Shown: piece after piece, positions 50,131 through 60,370 of the stretch
How positions within the stretch are numbered: the stretch's first letter is position 1
How the letters are laid out: each line of letters begins with the position of its first letter
NCBI RefSeq assembly: GCF_000378185.1
Contig: NZ_KB899376.1
Coordinates: forward strand, 338,357-402,356
From: Salinimonas chungwhensis DSM 16280
GTDB taxonomy: Bacteria > Pseudomonadota > Gammaproteobacteria > Enterobacterales > Alteromonadaceae
Direction: 5' to 3'
DNA length: 64,000 nt
The notes under the pieces: generated by a model
Database searches by the model: none
What the model saw: only the letters and a program-made list of their open reading frames with translations
Told to the model about the DNA's origin: nothing
Program-made: the position numbers and the translations under genes

Positions 50131-52950
50131 ATGCAAGAAAGCGTGATGAAAGCATGGTGGGATTCGTCGCACATGGCTGGCGCCAATGCCGCCTATGTCG
50201 AGGAGTTGTACGAAGCATATCTCGAAGATCCGCAAAGTGTTTCAGATTCCTGGCGCAAAATCTTCGATGGCCTTCCAAAAGTTGAAGGCGCAGAATTAGA
50301 AAAAAATCATTCAGTTATTCGTGAGCAGTTCAAAAAACTCGCTTCTCTGGGCCCCGCGGCACGAATGACTCCATCCTCAGATGAAGGTTCCAGTTCATCT
50401 GATGGCCGTCAGGTAAAAGTCCTCCAGCTCATAAACGCTTTTCGTTTTCGCGGCCACCAACATGCCAATCTAGACCCGCTAGGTCTGTGGGAACAACCAC
50501 GCGTAAGAGATCTAGAACTAAACCATCATAATTTGTCTGAAGAAGACTTTGATATTCGGTTTAATACCGGATCGTATTCCTATGGTGGTGAATCGATGAC
50601 GCTGGGTGACTTATTTAAGTCTCTCAACCGAACATATTGCGGTTCTATCGGTGCGGAATACATGCATATCACCGATACAGAGCAGAAACGCTGGCTACAG
50701 CAAAAGATTGAGTCTGTTCAGGCTAAACCTGAGATAAGTAAAGATCAGAAGAAGCAGATATTGAAAGGTCTGATTGCCGCTGATGGAATGGAGAAGTATC
50801 TTAGTTCCAAATTTCCAGGGGCTAAGCGATTCTCCCTGGAGGGCGGAGATGCCTTGATTCCCATGCTTAAAGGCCTAATTACTGAAGCTGGAACTGCCGG
50901 CGCCAAAGAGGTGGTTGTCGGAATGGCTCACCGTGGTCGCTTGAATGTCCTGGTTAATGTGTTGGGTAAAAATCCTTCCGTTCTGTTTGATGAATTTGCC
51001 GGAAAGCACGATGATAGTCTGGGGTCTGGTGATGTAAAATACCATGCCGGTTATTCATCCGACTTTGCTACTCCTGGCGGTAATGTTCATCTTGCCTTAG
51101 CGTTTAACCCTTCTCATCTTGAAATTGTAAATCCGGTTGTAATGGGGTCAGTACGAGCACGCTTACTACGCCGTGATAATGATTCAAGCAGAGTGTTGCC
51201 CATCACTATCCATGGCGATGCTGCGATTGCCGGGCAGGGGGTTGTGCAGGAAACATTTAACATGTCTCAAACCCGCGGTTTTGCCGTAGGTGGTACAGTA
51301 AGAATCGTAATCAACAATCAGGTAGGTTTCACTACGTCAAAGTTGGAAGATGCCCGCTCTACCCAATATTGTACTGATATTGCAAAAATGGTTCAGGCGC
51401 CAATTTTTCATGTAAACGCCGATGACCCGGAAGCGGTAGCGTTTGTTACTAAGCTGGCGCTGGAATATCGCAATAAATTCAAAAAAGATGTAGTTATCGA
51501 TCTGGTTTGCTATCGCCGTCACGGCCACAATGAGGCGGATGAACCTAATGCTACTCAGCCATTGATGTATCAGAAGATTAAGAAACATCCGGTTACGCGC
51601 GTGCTTTATGCCGATCAGTTAATAGCTGAAGGGGTTATAGAGCAGCGTGATGCTGATAAGATGCTTGAAGATTACCGGGCTGCGCTTGATCACGGAGCTT
51701 GTGTTGTTGATGAGTGGCGACCCATGACGGAGCATTCAGTAGATTGGTCTCCCTACATAGGCCACGACTGGGATGTTGAATACGATCACGAAATCAGTAT
51801 TGAAAAGCTGGTAGAGCTGGGCGAAAAAATCAGTAGCTATCCCGATGATGTGCAGCTTCAGTCACGAGTGAATAAGCTTTATCAGGATCGTAAGACGATG
51901 ACAGCCGGTGACAAGCGTATCGATTGGGGTATGGCTGAAAACCTTGCTTACGCAGATTTAGTTGATCGCGGTACAAGCATTCGTTTAACAGGTCAGGATT
52001 CCGGTCGAGGAACATTCTTTCATCGTCACGCTGTTTTGCATAATCAGAATGATGGTTCAACCTACATGCCTTTGCAGCATATCCGCGAAGGTCAGGGCGA
52101 AATAGAAATTTATGATTCCGTGCTATCAGAAGCTGCTGTAATGGCTTTTGAATATGGTTTTGCAACTGCTGAACCAAGTTGCCTTACCATTTGGGAAGCG
52201 CAGTTTGGTGACTTTGCAAACGGTGCCCAGGTTGTTTTCGACCAGTTCCTAAGTTCTGGTGAGGCAAAGTGGGGTCGTTTATGTGGTTTGACCGTGCTGT
52301 TACCTCACGGTTACGAAGGACAGGGGCCAGAACACAGTTCAGCCCGTCTTGAGCGTTTTCTGCAGTTATGTGCTGATCATAACTGGCAGGTTTGTGTGCC
52401 ATCGACACCGGCGCAGGTATTTAATATGCTTCGGCGGCAGATGCTTCGTCCTATGCGTAAGCCACTGATCGTAATGTCACCAAAATCATTGCTACGTCAC
52501 GCACAGGCCACTTCTTCCCTGGAAGAATTAGCAACGGGCGTTTTCCATAATGTTATTGGAGAAATTGACGATCTGGACCCGGCAGATGTCAAACGAGTCG
52601 TCATGTGTTCAGGTAAAGTCTACTACGACCTGCTTGACCAACGCCGTAAAAATGAACAAACAGACGTAGCCATCATTCGTCTGGAACAGCTTTACCCCTT
52701 CCCGTCAGAGGAATGTGCTAAAGTAGTGGCGAATTACAGCCATGTAAAAGATTGGGTTTGGTGTCAGGAAGAACCTCAGAATCAGGGTGCCTGGTATAAC
52801 AGTCAGCACCACTTTTGGGCAACGATTCCTGAAGGCGCCAAACTTACTTATGCAGGACGCGAAGCATCGGCTTCACCTGCTGTAGGTTATGTTTCAGTCC
52901 ACAACCAGCAACAAAAAGCACTGGTTGAAGACGCACTCACGATTAAATAA
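50131..52950 (+). CDS. sucA: 2-oxoglutarate dehydrogenase E1 component
   Basis: A 939-residue thiamine diphosphate enzyme that decarboxylates 2-oxoglutarate and transfers succinyl to SucB. The N-terminal helix region WWDSSHMAGANAAYVEELYEAYLEDP binds the E2 core. ThDP and substrate regions include EGGDALIPMLKGLI, VVGMAHRGRLNVLVN, ITIHGDAAIAGQGVVQETFNMS and RRHGHNEADEPNATQPLMY; the C-terminal half has LPHGYEGQGPEHSSARLERFLQL. Length matches E. coli SucA (933). The ATG has AAGGCAC before it. sucB follows after nine bases. Confidence 0.97.
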   Translation: MQESVMKAWWDSSHMAGANAAYVEELYEAYLEDPQSVSDSWRKIFDGLPKVEGAELEKNHSVIREQFKKLASLGPAARMTPSSDEGSSSSDGRQVKVLQLINAFRFRGHQHANLDPLGLWEQPRVRDLELNHHNLSEEDFDIRFNTGSYSYGGESMTLGDLFKSLNRTYCGSIGAEYMHITDTEQKRWLQQKIESVQAKPEISKDQKKQILKGLIAADGMEKYLSSKFPGAKRFSLEGGDALIPMLKGLITEAGTAGAKEVVVGMAHRGRLNVLVNVLGKNPSVLFDEFAGKHDDSLGSGDVKYHAGYSSDFATPGGNVHLALAFNPSHLEIVNPVVMGSVRARLLRRDNDSSRVLPITIHGDAAIAGQGVVQETFNMSQTRGFAVGGTVRIVINNQVGFTTSKLEDARSTQYCTDIAKMVQAPIFHVNADDPEAVAFVTKLALEYRNKFKKDVVIDLVCYRRHGHNEADEPNATQPLMYQKIKKHPVTRVLYADQLIAEGVIEQRDADKMLEDYRAALDHGACVVDEWRPMTEHSVDWSPYIGHDWDVEYDHEISIEKLVELGEKISSYPDDVQLQSRVNKLYQDRKTMTAGDKRIDWGMAENLAYADLVDRGTSIRLTGQDSGRGTFFHRHAVLHNQNDGSTYMPLQHIREGQGEIEIYDSVLSEAAVMAFEYGFATAEPSCLTIWEAQFGDFANGAQVVFDQFLSSGEAKWGRLCGLTVLLPHGYEGQGPEHSSARLERFLQLCADHNWQVCVPSTPAQVFNMLRRQMLRPMRKPLIVMSPKSLLRHAQATSSLEELATGVFHNVIGEIDDLDPADVKRVVMCSGKVYYDLLDQRRKNEQTDVAIIRLEQLYPFPSEECAKVVANYSHVKDWVWCQEEPQNQGAWYNSQHHFWATIPEGAKLTYAGREASASPAVGYVSVHNQQQKALVEDALTIK

Positions 52951-52959
52951 GGAACAGTG

Positions 52960-54561
52960 ATGACAATAGAGATTAAAGTTCCGGTCCTACCTGAGTCAGT
53001 TGCCGATGCCACCATAGCAACCTGGCATGTTAAGGCCGGTGACAAGGTTAAACGCGACCAGAACCTGGTTGATATTGAAACAGATAAAGTTGTCTTGGAA
53101 GTTGTTGCACCCGCCGATGGCGTGATTGGCGAAATTATCGAAGATGAAGGTGAAACGGTTCTGGGCGAGCAAGTTATCGCTAAGTTAGATGAAAATGGCG
53201 CGGGTAACGAAAAACAGGGCGACAGTGAGTCTGAATCAGAACCCAAGTCAGAGTCAGAGAATTCTGAAGCGTCTGAAAAGTCTGATAAAGATGCGTCTTC
53301 AGATGATGACAAGTCAGCAGAAAAAACCACAGCTAAAACAGACAATAAAAGCGGTAAGACCAGCGATGTTAAAGTGCCTGTGCTCCCTGAATCTGTAGCC
53401 GATGCTACTATAGCGACATGGCATGTTTCAGTAGGCGAGCAGGTTAGTCGTGATCAGAATCTGGTTGATATTGAAACAGATAAGGTTGTTTTGGAAGTGG
53501 TAGCTCCGGCTGACGGTTCTGTTTCAGAAATTCTGGCAGAGGAAGGGACGACTGTTTCCGCTGAAGAGGTTATCGCTAAATTTGCTGAAGGTGGTTCATC
53601 TGAGGGCACTTCTCAGGTAGATGAAGATTCTACTGATGAAGGTGTTGAGAGTGATAGTGATGCACTTAGCCCTTCAGTTCGTCGTTTACTATCTGAAAAA
53701 GGCATCAGCGCTTCAGAAGTTAAAGGTACCGGTAAGAATGGTCGAATTACTAAAGACGATGTCGAAAAGTATCTGAAATCCGATAAAAGCAGTGGTAGTA
53801 GCAAAGCATCATCTGCCAAGTCTGAAACAGAGTCTACACCTTCAGAAGCGCCAACTGGCGAGCGCACCGAAAAACGTGTACCGATGACACGTTTGCGTAA
53901 AACCATTGCTAATCGTCTGTTAGAAGCGAAGAACTCTACGGCAATGCTTACCACGTTTAACGAAGTGAACATGAAACCTATCATGGATCTTCGTAAACAG
54001 TATCAGGAAAGTTTTGAGAAGCGCCACGGTATCCGCCTGGGCTTTATGTCTTTTTATGTAAAAGCAGTGACTGAAGCACTTAAACGTTTCCCTGAGGTGA
54101 ATGCATCTTTAGACGGCGACGATATTTGCTATCATAACTACTTTGATATCTCTATTGCTGTCTCTACCCCTCGTGGCCTGGTTACGCCAGTACTAAAAGA
54201 TACCGATACGCTGGGTATGGCCGGTGTTGAAAAAGGCATTAAAGAACTGGCGCTTAAGGGTCGTGACGGCAAACTTGCTATGTCAGATTTGCAGGGCGGT
54301 AACTTCACCATCACTAATGGTGGCGTATTCGGTTCGTTGCTTTCCACACCCATTATCAATCCACCCCAAAGCGCTATCCTGGGCATGCACAAAATCCAGG
54401 ATCGCCCAATGGCGGTTAACGGGAAAGTCGAAATCCTGCCTATGATGTATCTTGCGTTGTCTTATGATCACCGCATCATTGATGGTAAAGAATCTGTTGG
54501 TTTTCTGGTAACTGTAAAAGAAATGCTGGAAGATCCAACACGTCTGCTATTGGATGTTTAA
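52960..54561 (+). CDS. sucB: 2-oxoglutarate dehydrogenase E2, dihydrolipoyl succinyltransferase, with two lipoyl domains
   Basis: A 533-residue E2 core protein. Residues 1-77 and about 136-208 are two nearly identical lipoyl domains (both contain [17 protein letters not shown] and [17 protein letters not shown]), with lipoyl lysines K43 and K175. A 55-residue linker rich in S, E, D and K joins them. A peripheral-subunit-binding domain follows (about 231-272, [30 protein letters not shown]), then the acyltransferase domain with DHRIIDGK near the end. E. coli SucB has one lipoyl domain and 405 residues. I start at ATG 52960 (AAGGAAC eight bases upstream). Confidence 0.95.
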   Translation: MTIEIKVPVLPESVADATIATWHVKAGDKVKRDQNLVDIETDKVVLEVVAPADGVIGEIIEDEGETVLGEQVIAKLDENGAGNEKQGDSESESEPKSESENSEASEKSDKDASSDDDKSAEKTTAKTDNKSGKTSDVKVPVLPESVADATIATWHVSVGEQVSRDQNLVDIETDKVVLEVVAPADGSVSEILAEEGTTVSAEEVIAKFAEGGSSEGTSQVDEDSTDEGVESDSDALSPSVRRLLSEKGISASEVKGTGKNGRITKDDVEKYLKSDKSSGSSKASSAKSETESTPSEAPTGERTEKRVPMTRLRKTIANRLLEAKNSTAMLTTFNEVNMKPIMDLRKQYQESFEKRHGIRLGFMSFYVKAVTEALKRFPEVNASLDGDDICYHNYFDISIAVSTPRGLVTPVLKDTDTLGMAGVEKGIKELALKGRDGKLAMSDLQGGNFTITNGGVFGSLLSTPIINPPQSAILGMHKIQDRPMAVNGKVEILPMMYLALSYDHRIIDGKESVGFLVTVKEMLEDPTRLLLDV

Positions 54562-54632
54562 GACTTTCGTCTCAAAGAATTGTGTGCAGGTGCGAGCAGC
54601 AGGTATGCTTGTATCGCATCTGGCACAACGCT

Positions 54633-54690
54633 GGCCGAACAGGTAGAATTCGGCCGGTCAAATTAATCAAGTCGCGTTTAGCGGCTTTTG
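54633..54690 (+). other. Hairpins in the sucB-sucC gap
   Basis: A seven-pair stem GGCCGAA / TTCGGCC (54633-54655) and a weaker GTCGC / GCGGC stem followed by TTTTG (about 54668-54688) lie in the 156-base gap. They could process or attenuate the suc message. Neither has a full terminator T run. Confidence 0.4.
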
Positions 54691-54717
54691 TCTTACTAAT
54701 AATCGGAAAGAAACACC

Positions 54718-55884
54718 ATGAATTTGCATGAATACCAAGGTAAGCAGCTATTCAGAGAATACGGCTTGCCTGTTTCTGAAGGATACGCTTCTGATACACC
54801 TGAAGGTGCTGTTGAAGCCGCGGATCGCATTGGCGGTGAAGAGTGGGTCGTAAAATGTCAGGTCCACGCAGGCGGTCGCGGTAAAGCGGGCGGCGTTAAG
54901 CTGTTTAAAAATAAAGACGATATCCGTGGGTTTGCAGAAAACTGGCTGGGAAAAAATCTGGTAACTTTCCAGACTGATGAAAATGGTCAGCCGGTTAGCA
55001 AGATACTTGTTGAATCCTGCACTGATATTGCCAACGAACTTTATCTGGGCGCTGTGGTAGATCGTGCTACCCGTCGCGTTGTGTTCATGGCATCCACCGA
55101 AGGTGGTGTAGAGATTGAAACAGTTGCAGAAGAGACTCCAGAAAAAATTCTGAAAGCTGAAATTGATCCAATTGTTGGTCCGCAGCCCTATCAGGCGCGT
55201 GAAATGGCTTTCAAATTAGGCCTGGAAGGCGATCAAATCAAACAGTTTGTTAAGATATTTCTTGGTCTGGCCAAAATGTTTGAAGAACTGGACGTTGCAC
55301 TGATTGAAATTAACCCACTGGTTATCAATACTGATGGTAATCTGCATTGTCTGGATGCCAAAGTTGGTATCGACGGCAACGCGTTGTATCGTCAGCCTGA
55401 TGTAAAAGCGATGCATGATCCTTCTCAGGAAGATTCACGTGAAGCACACGCAGCGCAATATGAACTGAACTATGTTGCATTAGATGGCAACGTTGGCTGT
55501 ATGGTTAACGGTGCAGGCCTTGCGATGGGTACGATGGATATCGTAAATCTGCATGGCGGTAAACCTGCAAACTTCCTGGATGTGGGTGGTGGCGCTACCA
55601 AAGAGCGTGTAGCCGAAGCATTTAAAATTATCTTGTCTGACGATAACGTAAAAGCTGTTCTGGTTAACATCTTTGGCGGTATTGTTCGCTGTGACATGAT
55701 TGCAGAAGGTATCATTGGCGCAGTCAAAGAAGTGGGTGTAAAAGTGCCGGTAGTGGTTCGTCTTGAAGGTACAAACTCTGATCTGGGTCGAGAAGTTCTG
55801 GCTAACTCAGGTCTGGATATCATTGCTGCTGAATCGCTGACTGATGCAGCGAAAAAAGTTGTTGCTGCAGCGGAGGGCAAATAA
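54718..55884 (+). CDS. sucC: Succinyl-CoA synthetase beta subunit
   Basis: A 388-residue ATP-grasp subunit that makes ATP or GTP from succinyl-CoA together with SucD. The N-terminus [19 protein letters not shown] is the family start; ATP-grasp loop [15 protein letters not shown] and the C-terminal [18 protein letters not shown] and [17 protein letters not shown] motifs are intact. Length equals E. coli SucC (388). It overlaps sucD by one base. Confidence 0.97.
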   Translation: MNLHEYQGKQLFREYGLPVSEGYASDTPEGAVEAADRIGGEEWVVKCQVHAGGRGKAGGVKLFKNKDDIRGFAENWLGKNLVTFQTDENGQPVSKILVESCTDIANELYLGAVVDRATRRVVFMASTEGGVEIETVAEETPEKILKAEIDPIVGPQPYQAREMAFKLGLEGDQIKQFVKIFLGLAKMFEELDVALIEINPLVINTDGNLHCLDAKVGIDGNALYRQPDVKAMHDPSQEDSREAHAAQYELNYVALDGNVGCMVNGAGLAMGTMDIVNLHGGKPANFLDVGGGATKERVAEAFKIILSDDNVKAVLVNIFGGIVRCDMIAEGIIGAVKEVGVKVPVVVRLEGTNSDLGREVLANSGLDIIAAESLTDAAKKVVAAAEGK

Positions 55885-56756
55885 TGTCTGTTTTAATTAA
55901 TAAAGACACAAAAGTAATCTGTCAGGGTTTCACTGGCGGTCAGGGAACATTCCACTCTGAGCAAGCGATTGCCTACGGCACCCAAATGGTGGGTGGTGTT
56001 ACACCTGGTAAAGGGGGTACCGAGCACCTTGGTCTGCCAGTATTTAATACAGTACGTGATGCAGTTAAAGAAACCGGTGCCACAGCATCTGTAATCTATG
56101 TTCCTGCCCCTTTCTGTAAAGATTCGATTGTAGAAGCTGCCGATGCGGGTATTGAGCTTATCGTTTGTATTACCGAAGGTATTCCTACACTGGACATGCT
56201 TTATGTAAAAGAATACGTAGATGCAAAGGGTGTTCGCTTAATCGGTCCTAACTGTCCGGGTGTTATCACGCCGGGAGAATCGAAGATCGGTATTATGCCA
56301 GGGCATATTCATAAACCAGGCAAGGTAGGTATTGTTTCTCGCTCTGGAACCTTGACTTATGAAGCTGTGAAGCAAACAACTGACGAAGGCTTTGGTCAAT
56401 CTACCTGCGTAGGTATAGGCGGCGACCCAATTCCTGGATCTAACTTTATCGACATTCTTAAAATGTTTCAGGATGACGCACAAACTGAAGCTATTGTCAT
56501 GATTGGTGAGATTGGTGGAACTGCAGAAGAAGAAGCGGCTGCCTTTATCAAAGATAATGTGACTAAACCGGTCGTATCTTATATTGCTGGTGTTACTGCG
56601 CCTCCGGGCAAGCGGATGGGCCATGCTGGCGCTATCATCGCTGGCGGTAAAGGAACAGCAGATGATAAGTTTGCAGCCTTAGAAGATGCAGGTGTTAAAA
56701 CTGTGCGTTCTCTGGCTGATATTGGCAAGGCGCTTCGCGAAGCAACTGGCTGGTAG
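55884..56756 (+). CDS. sucD: Succinyl-CoA synthetase alpha subunit
   Basis: A 290-residue subunit carrying the CoA-binding fold ([18 protein letters not shown]) and the phosphohistidine region near residue 246 ([18 protein letters not shown]). [15 protein letters not shown] and [16 protein letters not shown] are also conserved. Length matches E. coli SucD (289). A strong terminator follows, ending the sdh-suc block. Confidence 0.97.
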   Translation: MSVLINKDTKVICQGFTGGQGTFHSEQAIAYGTQMVGGVTPGKGGTEHLGLPVFNTVRDAVKETGATASVIYVPAPFCKDSIVEAADAGIELIVCITEGIPTLDMLYVKEYVDAKGVRLIGPNCPGVITPGESKIGIMPGHIHKPGKVGIVSRSGTLTYEAVKQTTDEGFGQSTCVGIGGDPIPGSNFIDILKMFQDDAQTEAIVMIGEIGGTAEEEAAAFIKDNVTKPVVSYIAGVTAPPGKRMGHAGAIIAGGKGTADDKFAALEDAGVKTVRSLADIGKALREATGW

Positions 56757-56777
56757 AGCTTATTCTATGTGAAAAAT

Positions 56778-56807
56778 AAAAAACCCGCCGTCACGGCGGG
56801 TTTTTTA
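56778..56807 (+). terminator. Rho-independent terminator after sucD
   Basis: AAAACCCGCCG / CGGCGGGTTTTTT with a TCA loop, 25 bases after the sucD stop. Confidence 0.9.
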
Positions 56808-57247
56808 TTTGCTTACTATTCACCTCGCGAAGATATTCGAGGTCAAACTCATCTTTGATCCTGCTCACCCTTCCCGGCGACAACATCTACTTTATACCTT
56901 ATAAATGCCGCTCTGTATGAAATGATATGTATTAAACACCTGTTAACATTTGCCGAAGAGAGCGACGATTCGTTAAAGATTTATTAAAAAAACTAAGATT
57001 GAAAATCACATAGAAAATATAAAAAACAATAAAAAACAGAAAGATAAGATAGAAAAAATAATACCAGAGTGTCTTTTAAAAATCCGGCTCTGTTAATCAG
57101 ATGTATAAATAAAATTATGAATACGTATGCATAACATTGTAGCAAAGAGGGGATGGATATAGGATTTAAACCTGAATTTAGACATCTGGCCTGTCAGAGA
57201 GACAACAACAGAGACAGGGTTGTGTGGATAGTAATGGGACACTATAA
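56808..57247. promoter_or_regulatory. AT-rich control region upstream of the TonB-dependent receptor
   Basis: About 440 bases without a gene. From 56981 to 57060 the plus strand is nearly all A, T and G with seven A-tracts of three to seven bases, several at about one helical turn; such DNA is often bent. The palindrome-like TACGTATGCATAAC lies at 57121-57135. It presumably holds the receptor promoter; no LacI-type operator like those at 63920 was seen here. Confidence 0.45.
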
Positions 57248-60079
57248 ATGAAACACTTTAAACCTAACATGATCAATGCTGCACTTATCGCCAGTGGCCT
57301 TAGTGCAATATGTACCCCTGCGCTTGCTCAACAAAATGATGACACTGCGCAACCGAATGAACCGAACGTAGAAGTCATTGAAGTTTCTGGCATCCGTGGC
57401 AGCTTACAGCGTGCCCAGGCCATTAAGATGGACAGCACTTCTATCGTTGAAGCGCTATCTGCTGAAGACATCGGTAAACTTCCTGATACTAGTATTGCAG
57501 AATCGTTAGCACGTTTACCAGGGGTTTCCGGTGAACGTCGAAATGGTCGTACCAGCGGGATCTCCGTACGTGGTTTTAATGAAAACTATGTAGGCACCTC
57601 CTTAAATGGCCGTGAGCTTTTAGGTATGGGTGATAACCGCGGGGTAGAATTCGACTTATATCCTACAGAAATTATTTCCAACATCCTGGTCTACAAAACG
57701 CCTGAAGCCGGCATGGTAACTCAAAATATCGGCGGTTCCATTGACTTACAAACTGTTAAGCCTTTGGTTGCAGATCAGACATTTACCATCAACGGCACTT
57801 ACGAGCAGAATGCCGAAGATGCCGCAAACCCTGATTATGATGACAATGGTCATCGCGTATCGGTCAATTATGTTGACCAGTTTGCTGATGATACCTTGGG
57901 TGTAGCACTGACATTTGCAACCATGGAATCACCCCGACAAGAGCAGCAGTTCCGCGGTTGGGGTTACCCTAATGCTGAAGCCGGCACTGGCGCTGAAGGC
58001 GTAGATATTCCAGAAGGAACCGCTATTTTAGGTGGTCACGACAGCTTCGCCCGCTCTGCGATGATGGAGCGTGACTCGCTTGCTGCAGTCATCCAATGGT
58101 CGCCGGATGACAACATCAACATGCAGTTTGATGCACTGTACATCGACTTTAATGAAAATGATGCGCGTCGCGGCCTTGAAGAAGGCGGTCCGGTATGGGG
58201 CGGCGTAGATTACACCGTATCTGAGATTCAGAATGGGTTAGCAACACGTGCCTATCACGATGGCTTTTTCAGTGTTATTCGTAATGATGTCCGCGAACAG
58301 GAAGCAGAACTCAAGACATTTGGTTTGAACGTTGAATATTTTGTCAACGACAACTGGACAATTACCGGCGACATCTCAACCGGTAAAGTGGACAAAACCA
58401 TCACCGATGTTGAAAGCTATTCAGGTACAGGTCGTGCAGGAATGGAAGGGCGTACAGCGACTGCCCGTTCCTGGGAGATGACCGGTGACGGCGTAATGTT
58501 TTCTGATCATCCTACCATTCCAGCAGTGGATTTGACTGATCCTTCTCTGATTCGTCTGGCAGGTCCCCAGCCGTGGGGACAAACCCTTATTAATGAAGAC
58601 GGTCAGCAACTGTTTGCACCTGATGCGCAGGATGGTTTTGTCAATCAGCCTGTATTTGAAGAAGAACTGGATTCTCTGCGACTGAGCACAAAAGGCTTCG
58701 TCGAATGGGGCGTGTTTACCGGTATTGAGATTGGTGCAATCTACTCAGACCGTACAAAATCAAAAGATAACAACGGTGCCTTTTTGGTGTCTCCGGAATA
58801 CCCTGGAAGCGCTGCTATTCCAGAGGTACTGGGTGTGACCTCTCTTGACTTTGTAGGTATCGAAGGTGTCTTAGCCTATGATGCGTTGGGTTTGTATAAC
58901 AGTGGATATTACGACGAGCTTGACGCGCAGCAAATCGAAACGGGCCGTCTGGGCGATACCTATACGGTAGAAGAAAAACTGACCACCTTTTATACTAAGC
59001 TGGATATCGATACGGAAATCGACAATGTTTATATTCGCGGTAACGTAGGTATTCAGGTCGTTCAGGCAGACCAGGAGTCCACAGGTTTTGCTGCAACTAA
59101 AAACGAGCTTGGGTTTGTCGAGTCCCTGCCGGTTTCAGGTGGCGCCGATTACACTGATGTGCTGCCTACTTTGAACCTAAGCGCTGAGTTTGCTGAAAAT
59201 CAGTTTGTGCGTCTAGGTCTGGCTAAGGTACTGACTCGTCCTCGTATGGACGATATGCGTCCAAATAATCAGGTGTCGTTTGCCTTCCAGGATGCGCGAA
59301 TCAATAGTACAGATATCGATAACTCCCCCTGGAGCGGCAGTGCTGGTAACCCTGAGCTGAAGCCGTATGAAGCCAACCAGATTGATTTGGCTTATGAGAA
59401 CTATTTTGCTGACGCCGGGTACGTAGCGGTCTCATGGTTCTTCAAGGATCTGAAAAACTGGCATAGAAGCAACGCAGTTGAAGCTGACTTCAGCGAGTTT
59501 TACATTCCAAGTGTGCACCAAAGCTCTACCGGTGAGGCGCCTCAACTATTTGTTGGTCAGCGTTCACGTCCGGAAGATGGTTACGAAGGATTTGTCAGAG
59601 GATACGAGATCCAGGGAAGCTTACCGGCTGATCTGATTCACGAATCTCTCGAAGGCTTCGGTATGTTTGCCAGTGCAACGTTCCTTGATGGCAAAGCGGA
59701 TCCTGCACCAGGAACCACTGAAACCCGTATTCCAGGTCTGTCTGATGAGAATTACAGTCTGACACTTTATTACGAAAATGCCGGATTTGAGTTCCGCGTG
59801 GCTGGAACAAAGCGGTCAAGCTACCTGACCGAAACGCGAGGCCTGAGTCTTGCGCTGTCTGACTCTACTAACCAGGGTGGTACCTTTATTGATGCACAGA
59901 TTGGTTATGACTTTAGCGAATCGGGCATTCGTTCACTGGAAGGGCTGCGTGTCACCTTACAAGCACAAAACCTTACTGATGAAGAAGACTTGCAAACAGC
60001 AGGTACAGATTCCCGGCAGGTAACGCTTCGCCAGACATACGGCGCAAACTATTTGTTAGGGTTTAATTACTCTTTCTAA
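57248..60079 (+). CDS. TonB-dependent receptor (TonB-Xanth-Caul type), probable carbohydrate uptake
   Basis: A 943-residue outer-membrane receptor. A signal peptide ends at about ALA-QQ (residue 27); the plug domain follows (IEVSGIRGSLQRAQAIK, then GKLPDTSIAESLARLPGV and GISVRGFNENYVGTSLNGREL); the beta-barrel fills residues 190-943 and ends in an aromatic residue (GFNYSF). The subfamily typical of alteromonads and caulobacters often imports plant or algal oligosaccharides. It converges on the GH16 glucanase operon, so beta-glucan (laminarin-type) oligosaccharides are the likely substrate; this is inference. A terminator lies just after the stop. Confidence 0.93.
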   Translation: MKHFKPNMINAALIASGLSAICTPALAQQNDDTAQPNEPNVEVIEVSGIRGSLQRAQAIKMDSTSIVEALSAEDIGKLPDTSIAESLARLPGVSGERRNGRTSGISVRGFNENYVGTSLNGRELLGMGDNRGVEFDLYPTEIISNILVYKTPEAGMVTQNIGGSIDLQTVKPLVADQTFTINGTYEQNAEDAANPDYDDNGHRVSVNYVDQFADDTLGVALTFATMESPRQEQQFRGWGYPNAEAGTGAEGVDIPEGTAILGGHDSFARSAMMERDSLAAVIQWSPDDNINMQFDALYIDFNENDARRGLEEGGPVWGGVDYTVSEIQNGLATRAYHDGFFSVIRNDVREQEAELKTFGLNVEYFVNDNWTITGDISTGKVDKTITDVESYSGTGRAGMEGRTATARSWEMTGDGVMFSDHPTIPAVDLTDPSLIRLAGPQPWGQTLINEDGQQLFAPDAQDGFVNQPVFEEELDSLRLSTKGFVEWGVFTGIEIGAIYSDRTKSKDNNGAFLVSPEYPGSAAIPEVLGVTSLDFVGIEGVLAYDALGLYNSGYYDELDAQQIETGRLGDTYTVEEKLTTFYTKLDIDTEIDNVYIRGNVGIQVVQADQESTGFAATKNELGFVESLPVSGGADYTDVLPTLNLSAEFAENQFVRLGLAKVLTRPRMDDMRPNNQVSFAFQDARINSTDIDNSPWSGSAGNPELKPYEANQIDLAYENYFADAGYVAVSWFFKDLKNWHRSNAVEADFSEFYIPSVHQSSTGEAPQLFVGQRSRPEDGYEGFVRGYEIQGSLPADLIHESLEGFGMFASATFLDGKADPAPGTTETRIPGLSDENYSLTLYYENAGFEFRVAGTKRSSYLTETRGLSLALSDSTNQGGTFIDAQIGYDFSESGIRSLEGLRVTLQAQNLTDEEDLQTAGTDSRQVTLRQTYGANYLLGFNYSF

Positions 60080-60092
60080 TTACCTTTGAGTT

Positions 60093-60127
60093 AAAAAAAC
60101 CGCAGTGCGCAAGCCTGCGGTTTTTTT
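60093..60127 (+). terminator. Rho-independent terminator after the TonB-dependent receptor
   Basis: AAACCGCAG / CTGCGGTTT stem with loop TGCGCAAGC and seven T residues, with A residues on the other side. Confidence 0.9.
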
Positions 60128-60320
60128 ATTTCCTATTGTATACCAATGGGTTTATCGGTTTTTTGCACACGAATAGCTCACCTGGTTAAGGATAGTTTTT
60201 GGACCTTCAATAAAATTGGTCCGAAGCCAAGGAGTAAGCATCTGCGTCTAGGGATCTGGGTTGATGCTTGCCTAAAAATAATGAAATGCCACTGCCGAAC
60301 TGACTTTTTCCAGCACAGAC

Positions 60321-60347
60321 AAAAGCGCCCAGCTATTAGGCCGGGCG
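60321..60347 (-). terminator. Terminator of the GH16 operon
   Basis: Read on the minus strand, CGCCCGGC / GCTGGGCG (one G-T pair) with loop CTAATA is followed by CTTTTG. It lies 24 bases past the GH16 stop. Confidence 0.65.
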
Positions 60348-60370
60348 TCATTGTTTATCGATTGTTGTGA

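Noticed and set aside
52887..53345. 152-codon serine-rich antisense frame over the start of sucB
   Set aside because: It is a reflection of the acidic, S/E/D-rich sucB linker and lipoyl domain on the other strand.
55470..55880. 136-codon antisense frame inside sucC
   Set aside because: Shadow of sucC; composition biased to A, S, T, R and P as expected for the reverse strand.
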